Source of the DNA: Cytophagales bacterium | GTDB lineage: Bacteria; Bacteroidota; Bacteroidia; Cytophagales; Amoebophilaceae | Direction of reading: 5' to 3' | DNA length: 7,590 bases | Assembly (NCBI GenBank): GCA_022360235.1 | Contig: JAKSDE010000269.1 | Location: forward strand, 1 to 7,590 | Shown here: positions 1 through 4,825 of the stretch, in pieces | How the letters are laid out: every line of letters starts with the position of its first letter | Position numbering within the stretch: position 1 is the first letter of the stretch | Notes under the pieces: generated by a model | Seen by the model: only the letters and a program-made list of their open reading frames with translations | Databases searched by the model: none | What the model was told of the DNA's origin: nothing | Translations under genes and position numbers: made by a program

Positions 1-1
1 A

Positions 2-973
2 CTGGATAAAAGGGGAGCATTAGTCTGGAAAAAGTCATTGGAAGGGCCCCTTGTAACCAATATCTTGCAGATCGATTTCTACCAAAATAATAAACTTCAA
101 TACTTATTTGCCACTGATAACTTCCTTTATCTGCTAGATCGGAATGGCAATAAAGTAGCTCAGTTTCCCCACAAGCTACCTCATCCAGGTAAATTAATGC
201 ACCTTCATGTAGTTGATTATGATGGTAATAAAAACTATCGTTTCTTAATCGCTGATCAAGAAGGTAATGTTTACTTATATGATAAGCACTTCAAACCACT
301 GCTAGGGTGGAATCCTAAAGCTTTACAAGACAGTTTTGTAGATACACCGCTTCATATAAGAATCAGTAGAAAAGATTGTTTTATTGCTTTACAGAGAAAT
401 GGTAAGCTATACGTATGGAACAGAAAGGGGGAACTTTATAAGGGCTTTCCCCTTGATTTAAAGGCAATGGTAGATGCTCCTTTGATAATCAAAAAAGGAA
501 CTTCTTTTGCCAATACAACGCTAACTGCACTTACTACAGCAGGAGAACTTGTCGTAGTTAATTTAGAAGGGATAATTAAAAAAAGACTACAATTACCCAG
601 AACAGCTACATCTTCTCAATTTAGCTTATGCCCCTCTCAAGTTTCAAGGGATAACTATGGGATCGTGCGGCGAGATTCTAATAAGATAGCGTTACTCGAT
701 GAGGAAGGCAACTTTCTTTTTGAGAAACAATACGTACCGAACAAAAATATATTACTCCAATATTATGATTTTGGGAACAATAATAAGGTTTATGTACTGA
801 CTGATAGCGTGCAGCATTTTACCTACTTGCATGATCAAACAGGCAGACTAATTCATCCTCACCCTTTGAATAACAGCCATAAAATAGGGCTAGTTTTTTC
901 AAAAAGTAAGCACCAACTAGAAGTATATAGTAACTTTAAAGAAAAGTTCTCGAAGTATGTATTCCCCTATTGA
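2..973 (+). CDS. Beta-propeller-like protein, C-terminal part (5' end outside window)
   Basis: The frame is open from base 2, so this is the last 323 residues of a longer protein; the TTG at 38 is an internal codon, not a convincing start. The visible part consists of short strand-turn repeats in which an aromatic or hydrophobic strand runs into a Asp/Asn-x-x-Gly turn: LYLLDRNGNKV (about 42-52), VYLYDKHFKPL (90-100), LYVWNRKGELY (136-146), LVVVNLEGII (183-192) and IALLDEEGNFL (229-239). This pattern is typical of quinoprotein/WD-like propeller blades. The stretches LQYLFAT and VVDYDGNKNYRFLIAD resemble the C-terminus of large Bacteroidota proteins annotated with DUF3352, but I say this from memory. 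No catalytic motif or membrane segment is visible. It ends in TGA with 427 bases before the next gene. Function unknown; a structural or cell-envelope role is only a guess. Confidence 0.75.
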   Translation: MDKRGALVWKKSLEGPLVTNILQIDFYQNNKLQYLFATDNFLYLLDRNGNKVAQFPHKLPHPGKLMHLHVVDYDGNKNYRFLIADQEGNVYLYDKHFKPLLGWNPKALQDSFVDTPLHIRISRKDCFIALQRNGKLYVWNRKGELYKGFPLDLKAMVDAPLIIKKGTSFANTTLTALTTAGELVVVNLEGIIKKRLQLPRTATSSQFSLCPSQVSRDNYGIVRRDSNKIALLDEEGNFLFEKQYVPNKNILLQYYDFGNNNKVYVLTDSVQHFTYLHDQTGRLIHPHPLNNSHKIGLVFSKSKHQLEVYSNFKEKFSKYVFPY

Positions 974-1400
974 ATAGAGCTAGTTTAAAAAAACACCCAC
1001 GAGAAATACACAGCAACTTTGAAAAACAATACGCGAAATAAAGGTAGGTGTATAGCGTATGTACGAACGCCTACTTAACTGTCTTACCCTTGTCATTTTT
1101 AATACGCAAATCTATCCCCCTCTTGTGGCTACTCAATTTCAACCGCATAAGGCAAACGCGCCTGCACACCTGCCATGTTTACAAGCTTCTTCATGCTTTC
1201 CAAGTGAGGATAGCTTTCTCCTAAACTATGACGCACTATTTTTTCTTTAATGCTACTACATTACGCGCTCCGCTCAAGATTGTTTAACACCACTCACTAA
1301 ATGTGTGTAACTGTCTTCTGGGATATACGTATAATTGAAAAAGAAGATTAGTATATTCGTTGCCATAAAGGGACTAGCACTACAACAGAACATTAAACAC
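974..1400. other. Gene-free stretch between the propeller gene and the ankyrin gene
   Basis: I see no convincing gene here. A 63-codon plus-strand frame at 1059-1250 has unremarkable, low-quality composition. The minus strand holds an open stretch (1260 down to 1129) whose last 21 codons from an ATG at 1194 read MKKLVNMAGVQARLPYAVEI and then E. That is unusually protein-like and may be the remnant of a decayed gene. No tRNA, strong terminator or clear TAnnTTTG promoter was found. TATAATTG at about 1329-1336 is one base off that box. Confidence 0.5.
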
Positions 1401-2036
1401 ATGCTTAAAAGTTATTTATCTATCGCCTTAGTCGCTACACTCACGGTAGTAGGATGTGCAAAAAGAACTACTCCTCCGCTCTCTTTTGGTCTACAAAAAG
1501 ACCTAATAGAATATAGCAAGGAGGGAGATATTCTAAAAGTAAAAGAAATGATAAGAAAGGGCGCAAAGGTCGATTCAACAGATGATAATGGTGCTACACC
1601 GCTGCACTGGGCAGCCTTCAATGGCCATCTAGAGGTCGTAAGACTCCTTATAGACAAGGGCGCGGATAAAGAGGCAAAACATATTGGTCAGACGTCCCTA
1701 CACTGGGCAGTAATACGTAACCATCTAGAGGTCGTAAGACTCCTTATAGACAAGGGCGCGAATATAGAGGCAAAATATGAGGGTTGGACACCCCTACACT
1801 GGGCAGCAGCAAATAACCGTCTAAAGGCCGTAATACTCCTTATAGACAAGGGCGCGAATATCGATGCACAAAATGAGCGACTTTGGACGCCCCTGCATCT
1901 TGCAGTTATAAATGGCCATCAAGAGGTCGTAAACCTCCTTGTAGAAAAGGGTGCGAATGTCAATTTACAAGATAATAATGGTCGGACGCCCAAGGACCAC
2001 GCGAGAAACAATATAACATGGCCACCGCAGTCGTAA
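1401..2036 (+). CDS. Ankyrin-repeat lipoprotein, C-terminus probably frameshifted
   Basis: The protein has 211 residues from the ATG at 1401. This start is chosen because it gives a clean lipoprotein signal: a Lys at residue 3, a hydrophobic core and a lipobox ending VVGC, so Cys19 would be the lipidated residue. A TTG 66 bases upstream in frame would bury the signal behind 22 extra residues. After Cys19 come a degenerate ankyrin unit (about 34-62) and four good units (about 63-94, 95-127, 128-160 and 161-194), each with TPLHWAA-like and LEVVRLLIDKGA-like helices. Ankyrin repeats bind proteins; in intracellular symbionts such proteins are often host-directed, but an outer-membrane or periplasmic anchor is what the signal predicts here. 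The last unit stops abruptly (GRTPKDHARNN then ITWPPQS). Its missing second helix is readable in another frame to a TAA at 2071, which suggests a one-base deletion. Partner and role unknown. Confidence 0.85.
   Translation: MLKSYLSIALVATLTVVGCAKRTTPPLSFGLQKDLIEYSKEGDILKVKEMIRKGAKVDSTDDNGATPLHWAAFNGHLEVVRLLIDKGADKEAKHIGQTSLHWAVIRNHLEVVRLLIDKGANIEAKYEGWTPLHWAAANNRLKAVILLIDKGANIDAQNERLWTPLHLAVINGHQEVVNLLVEKGANVNLQDNNGRTPKDHARNNITWPPQS
1625..1760 (+). repeat. Perfect 40-bp direct repeat inside the ankyrin gene
   Basis: Positions 1625-1664 and 1721-1760 are identical over 40 bases, spaced 96 bases (32 codons) apart; they encode HLEVVRLLIDKGA. A third, shorter match lies at about 1836-1861, 99 bases on. 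Identity at DNA level, including synonymous positions, points to recent unit duplication or conversion. Confidence 0.85.
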
Positions 2037-2063
2037 AACTTCTCAAAAATCAAGGCACGAATA

Positions 2064-2077
2064 ACCCGTAAACGGGT
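2064..2077 (+). terminator. Short hairpin after the ankyrin gene, possible terminator
   Basis: ACCCGT-AA-ACGGGT forms a 6-bp stem with a tiny loop. It sits on the stop codon of the alternative ankyrin tail frame and 28 bases past the actual stop. Outer arms ATAAC (2061-2065) and GTTAT (2082-2086) could pair in an alternative fold. No T-tract follows, so termination is only a weak inference. Confidence 0.22.
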
Positions 2078-2118
2078 GTCCGTTATGCTTATCCTACCCC
2101 ATAGGGAGGAACGACTAC

Positions 2119-2133
2119 TTAGTCGACCCTTAA
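2119..2133 (-). repeat. Inverted-repeat fragment, left bracket of the block before ruvA
   Basis: TTAGTCGACCCTTAA here is the exact reverse complement of 2589-2603, and the similarity continues a few bases on the outer side (ACTAC against TAACTAC). Together the two could be the terminal inverted repeats of an element of about 490 bp. Bases beyond the 15-mer on the inner side do not match. Confidence 0.55.
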
Positions 2134-2261
2134 CAAGTATTCAATACTGTGTTTTTACACTTAAAATGACGATCTTAGCTCATAAAAACTCATATATAGC
2201 GTAGCAATATTGGCAAGAAAAACCTGGAGGGCACTACAAAACCTGGCAAAAAATAGATAGC

Positions 2262-2330
2262 TCCTAGACTACTGCCAAACGCATCAAAATCCGTTCCTAT
2301 AGCCTATCAAGAAGGGAGGTAACCTAGTTT
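2262..2330 (+). repeat. Diverged copy of the GCCAAACGCATCAAAA repeat
   Basis: The 16-mer GCCAAACGCATCAAAA at 2274-2289 is identical to 2554-2569. The flanks are partly alignable (TAG-CT before it; AAGAAGGG and CTAGTT after it), so this is probably an older member of the same repeat family in the same orientation. Confidence 0.5.
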
Positions 2331-2360
2331 TGCAACAGTCTCCATACTATAGATCCGCCT

Positions 2361-2481
2361 TTGAAAAATGGCGTTCAGAAATTCTCAGCGAAGTGCGTCC
2401 AAAAATTGGCATGTCTGAGGAGCGGAGCGACGAGTTGGCCAATTTTTAGCACGTAGGGCAAGAATTTTAGCCATTTTTCAA
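2361..2481. repeat. 121-bp nested imperfect palindrome
   Basis: The outer arms TTGAAAAATGGC (2361-2372) and GCCATTTTTCAA (2470-2481) are perfectly complementary over 12 bases. The inner arms AAAAATTGGC (2401-2410) and GCCAATTTTT (2438-2447) match over 10 bases. Between them the arms share interrupted pieces such as AAATTCT and GTGC. The central 27 bases (2411-2437) are purine-rich with GAGGAGCGGAGCGACGAG. As RNA or single-stranded DNA it would fold into a long, bulged hairpin. It resembles dispersed intergenic repeats I associate with Bacteroidota genomes, which I cannot verify here. Confidence 0.7.
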
Positions 2482-2540
2482 CAGCGGTGAGGGCCCCCTG
2501 CCGGGGAACAAAAAGTAAGGGCTAAGCCCGATAAATGACG

Positions 2541-2602
2541 AACTTAGCCTGTTGCCAAACGCATCAAAAATAGAGTCATCGAGCGTTCTTAAGGGTCGAC
2601 TA
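2541..2602 (+). repeat. Repeat copy abutting ruvA, inverted partner at 7433-7494
   Basis: Aligned by eye against the reverse complement of 7433-7494, 54 of 62 positions agree, including an uninterrupted 18-base core ending CATCAAAAATAGA. The repeat stops about 12 bases before the ruvA ATG, so it supplies the immediate upstream region of ruvA. Confidence 0.8.
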
Positions 2603-2614
2603 ACTACACAAAAA

Positions 2615-3208
2615 ATGATCGCTTACATCACGGGCAAACTCACCCACAAAGAACCCACCCATGTCATTGTAGAAGTAGGGGGACTTGGCTATAGCGTCAA
2701 AATCTCGCTCCATACCTTTTCACAAATCAAAGACTTGGATAGTTGCCAACTTTTTACCCACCTACATATTACAGAAAATGCCCATACGTTATATGGCTTT
2801 GCAACCCTAAAAGAAAAAGACTGGTTTTTATTGCTAAGTAGTATTAATGGGGTTGGTCCTCGTACTGCGATTACTGCTTTATCCTCGCTAAGCCCTGATG
2901 AGCTGCAGCAAGCAGTTATTCACGAAGATGTTCCATTAATTAAATCGATTAAAGGGGTGGGTAATAAAACTGCCCAACGCATCATTTTGGAACTAAAAGA
3001 TAAAATAGGGAAAGTAACACTTCAAGACACGCCTTTGTTAGCGCATAGAAGTAGCCACGAAAACCTACGGCAAGAAGCACTCACAGCACTCACTACCCTA
3101 GGTATTAGTAAAAATATAGCTGAAAAGTCTATCAGTACTATCCTGTGTAAACATTCACACAAAATTTCTTTAGAAGAATTGATTAAGCTTGCCCTTAAAG
3201 ACGCGTAG
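2615..3208 (+). CDS. ruvA: Holliday junction branch migration protein RuvA
   Basis: RuvA binds four-way DNA junctions as a tetramer and loads the RuvB motor for branch migration in recombinational repair. The 197 residues match the usual family length. They begin with the characteristic MIAYITGKL, which fixes the ATG at 2615; an in-frame ATG at 2552 would add 21 residues encoded by the repeat next door and is rejected. Domains in order: N-terminal OB-fold (about 1-62, with VEVGGLGYSV and the strand ending HTLYGF), two helix-hairpin-helix motifs (SSINGVGPRTAI 75-86 and SIKGVGNKTAQRI 111-123) and the C-terminal RuvB-contacting domain (about 148-195, with QEALTALTTLG). No ruvB or ruvC lies in the window. 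The gene stands 180 bases before gcvH on the same strand. Nothing suggests inactivation, but its native promoter region has been replaced by repeat DNA. Confidence 0.97.
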   Translation: MIAYITGKLTHKEPTHVIVEVGGLGYSVKISLHTFSQIKDLDSCQLFTHLHITENAHTLYGFATLKEKDWFLLLSSINGVGPRTAITALSSLSPDELQQAVIHEDVPLIKSIKGVGNKTAQRIILELKDKIGKVTLQDTPLLAHRSSHENLRQEALTALTTLGISKNIAEKSISTILCKHSHKISLEELIKLALKDA

Positions 3209-3266
3209 AGCAAGTTGCACTAATCAGGAAGAATAGTTTACTTATCAAATTTACACCACAATTACC

Positions 3267-3297
3267 TTGTTCTTTAATATATAATACATTAAATTTG
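3267..3297 (+). promoter_or_regulatory. Bacteroidota-type promoter for gcvH
   Basis: TTG at 3267-3269 and TAAATTTG at 3290-3297 fit the Bacteroidota -33 TTG / -7 TAnnTTTG pattern with a 20-base spacer. Transcription would start near 3303, leaving a leader of about 85 bases. A second -7-like box, TATTTTTG at 3361-3368, lies closer to the ATG but has no TTG partner at the right distance. Confidence 0.45.
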
Positions 3298-3388
3298 TTT
3301 GTCTCCTTCGATAGCATAAGTGTAGTTACGTGGCTATGCAAATTTTTATAAGAAGGTATTTATTTTTGACTAAAAAAATGATTTAACA

Positions 3389-3772
3389 ATGAACATTCCT
3401 AACAAACTAAAATATTCTAAAGATCATATATGGGTACGCGTGGAAGGAGATACTGCCACGGTAGGTATCACAGACTTTGCCCAAAGTGAACTGGGCGATG
3501 TCGTTTACGTAGACATTGAAAAGAAGGAAGGGGAAAAGGAAAAGCAAAATGCTATTTTGGGTAGTGTAGAATCTGTCAAAACAGTCTCAGATCTATTTAT
3601 GCCTGTCACAGGAGAAGTGACTGAGATAAATACCCAAATGAATGATGAGCCAGCACTTATTAATTCTGATCCCTATGGGAAAGGATGGATAATTAAAGTG
3701 AAAATAAAAGATCAGGAGGAGGTGAAAAATTTACTGTCGTCAGAGGAATATAAGAAGGTGATCGCCGAATAA
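3389..3772 (+). CDS. gcvH: Glycine cleavage system H protein (lipoyl carrier)
   Basis: GcvH carries a lipoyl arm that shuttles the aminomethyl group between the P, T and L proteins of the glycine cleavage system; in many bacteria it is also an acceptor and relay in lipoate assembly. The product has 127 residues, the normal family length. It starts MNIPNKLKYSKDHIWV and contains GITDFAQSELGDVVYVD (26-42), the lipoylation site ESVKTVSDLFMPVTGEV with Lys64, and the ending NSDPYGKGWIIKVK (92-105). The start is the ATG at 3389, which gives the expected N-terminus. gcvT and gcvP are not in the window. It sits between ruvA and the tonB-like gene, 245 bases from the latter's ATG. No glycine-riboswitch-like structure was recognised upstream. 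The protein appears intact. Confidence 0.97.
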   Translation: MNIPNKLKYSKDHIWVRVEGDTATVGITDFAQSELGDVVYVDIEKKEGEKEKQNAILGSVESVKTVSDLFMPVTGEVTEINTQMNDEPALINSDPYGKGWIIKVKIKDQEEVKNLLSSEEYKKVIAE

Positions 3773-3939
3773 TCCATGGCATCTATCACGCTTAGTGAGC
3801 ATCTTCCGTAGCTAGTTGGCAGTCGTCCATGTAGTGAAAAGAGGGGAAGTACGGAGTCATCCAGGAAAAAATGAATGATACAGTGTTACCACGCGATAAA
3901 TCAATGAACAAATAGACTGGTATTAGAAGAATAATCAAA

Positions 3940-3971
3940 CTCGGAACTCAGAACTCGGAGCTCAGAACTCG
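3940..3971 (+). repeat. 14-bp tandem repeat, 2.3 copies, at the tonB 5' end
   Basis: CTCGGAACTCAGAA (3940-3953) and CTCGGAGCTCAGAA (3954-3967) differ at one base and are followed by a partial third copy, CTCG. The 14-mer CGGAACTCAGAACT also occurs as an exact inverted copy at 7498-7511. The repeat lies in the open frame that leads into the tonB-like gene. Confidence 0.85.
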
Positions 3972-4017
3972 AAAAAAGAATCCTAAGGCTGATATTCATA
4001 GAAGACGACCCTTATGG

Positions 4018-4626
4018 ATGGGTATCGGTTTCTTAGTAAGTATAATAATTACCCTCATTGCTTTTTCGTGGAAAACCTACAAAGAAAGCGAGCCTACTAC
4101 ATTATACCAGTTAGAAGGTGATTTTGAGGCATTGGTCGAGTTTCCTATGATACAGCCTATTGTTACGCCTTCTCCCCCCCCTCCTCCTAGGCAGCCAGTA
4201 GTGGTAGAAGTTCCTGATAAAGAAGCGGATATTGTAGAGGAAGAAGTAGTGCTAGATACAGAAATTACAGAGGAACTCGCCGCAGAAACCCCGGGAGAAG
4301 AGGATACAGACGAGGTCTTCGTGGCCGCAGAAACGCAAGCAATGCCCGTCGGCGGTATGGAAGCTTTCTATGACTATGTCTATAAAAATATTCGCTATCC
4401 TCCTGCTGCCCAAAGAGCAGGGATTGAAGGGAGTGTATATCTCCATTTTATTATTGATAAGGATGGTTCGATCAAAGATGTAAAAGTATTGAAAGGCATT
4501 AGCAGTGATTTGGACGAAGAGGCTGTAAAAGTGGTAAGCCAAGCGCCTCCCTGGCATCCAGGCACACAAGGAGGTAAACCTATAAAAATGCGAATACTAA
4601 TTTCTATTCCATTGAAGATAGAATAG
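4018..4626 (+). CDS. tonB: TonB-family energy transducer, N-terminal start uncertain
   Basis: TonB proteins couple the inner-membrane proton-motive force (through ExbB/ExbD) to transport across the outer membrane. From the ATG at 4018 there are 202 residues: a membrane helix (about 3-18), a proline-rich stretch (TPSPPPPPRQP, 50-60), an acidic periplasmic spacer (67-100, rich in Glu), and a TonB_C domain (about 113-202) with YPPAAQRAGIEGSVYLHFII, DKDGSIKDVKVLKGI, LDEEAVKVV and WHPGTQGGKPIKMRILI. The same frame is open upstream to 3916 and encodes RKKNPKADIHRRRPLW directly before residue 1. That matches the conserved cytoplasmic N-terminus of Bacteroidota TonB proteins, yet no ATG, GTG or TTG lies in that frame between the TAG at 3913 and 4018. 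Either a rare codon (ATT 3922, ATA 3931, ATC 3934) is used, the tail is lost, or the gene is damaged. The membrane helix and C-domain are intact. Confidence 0.88.
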   Translation: MGIGFLVSIIITLIAFSWKTYKESEPTTLYQLEGDFEALVEFPMIQPIVTPSPPPPPRQPVVVEVPDKEADIVEEEVVLDTEITEELAAETPGEEDTDEVFVAAETQAMPVGGMEAFYDYVYKNIRYPPAAQRAGIEGSVYLHFIIDKDGSIKDVKVLKGISSDLDEEAVKVVSQAPPWHPGTQGGKPIKMRILISIPLKIE

Positions 4627-4695
4627 CAACCTGAGAAAATGCTTAACCTGCCTTACGTATTCCATAAAGCCAGGCTGTACATCGAAAAACTATGC

Positions 4696-4798
4696 TAAGG
4701 GGCTGTAGAATCTTAAAAAATTCTATCCAATTATAGACTTCTATTGGCTTTCAAAGGAGATTTTTAGAAAAATTAGGGAGGCTTTCTACAGGTCCTAA
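4696..4798. mobile_element. 103-bp MITE-like element with terminal inverted repeats
   Basis: The left end TAAGGGGCTGTAGAATC and the reverse complement of the right end, TTAGGACCTGTAGAAAG, agree at most positions, with CTGTAGAA identical. The interior is AT-rich, non-coding and contains a further small palindrome (TAGAAT-ATTCTA at about 4706-4725). The size, TIRs and a G-rich end of the GGGGCTGT type recall a non-autonomous derivative of an insertion sequence. It sits just upstream of nadK and leaves the nadK promoter outside. A duplicated target site is not evident. Confidence 0.5.
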
Positions 4799-4810
4799 AA
4801 TAATAACGAA

Positions 4811-4818
4811 TATCTTTG
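4811..4818 (+). promoter_or_regulatory. -7 box of the nadK promoter
   Basis: TATCTTTG matches TAnnTTTG exactly and lies 7 bases before the nadK ATG. Transcription would start close to the ATG, giving a very short or no leader. No TTG occurs at the usual -33 distance, where the right arm of the MITE-like element lies. Confidence 0.45.
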
Positions 4819-4825
4819 TACTATA

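Larger units (their letters stand above)
2072..2614. other. Repeat-rich non-coding block upstream of ruvA
   Basis: This stretch of about 540 bases holds no credible gene. It is made of repeats: an inverted 15-mer pair near both ends (2119-2133 and 2589-2603), two related copies of a 60-70-bp repeat (about 2262-2330 and 2541-2602), and a 121-bp nested palindrome (2361-2481). Downstream of these is a GC-rich patch with CCCC-tgcc-GGGG at 2495-2506 and GGGC-taa-GCCC at 2519-2529. The look is that of a decayed mobile element or several nested ones. No transposase remnant could be read with confidence. Confidence 0.6.

Noticed and set aside
1059..1250. 63-codon open frame on the plus strand
   Set aside because: Composition is not protein-like, there is no promoter or family resemblance, and the opposite strand is more convincing in the same place.
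1335..1400. TTG start for the ankyrin protein
   Set aside because: It would put 22 residues before a well-formed lipoprotein signal that begins at the ATG at 1401.
1600..1900. CRISPR-like regular repeats
   Set aside because: The periodic repeats are in-frame ankyrin codons with 96-99 base spacing and no spacer structure.
2552..2614. Longer RuvA start at the ATG at 2552
   Set aside because: The extra 21 residues are encoded by the repeat that also occurs at 7433-7494; RuvA proteins begin at the MIAYI-like motif.
3209..3388. Glycine riboswitch before gcvH
   Set aside because: No tandem aptamer-like paired elements could be traced in the 180 bases; a plain TTG/TAnnTTTG promoter explains the region.
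3871..3972. Phase variation of tonB by change in 14-bp repeat number
   Set aside because: Gain or loss of one copy joins frames that hit stops at 3932 (TAA) or 3924 (TAG) before any ATG, and the frame of the ATG at 3871 is closed by the TAG at 3913, so simple copy change does not restore a start.
4252..4569. 105-codon minus-strand open frame
   Set aside because: It lies opposite the TonB C-terminal domain, which is unmistakable on the plus strand.
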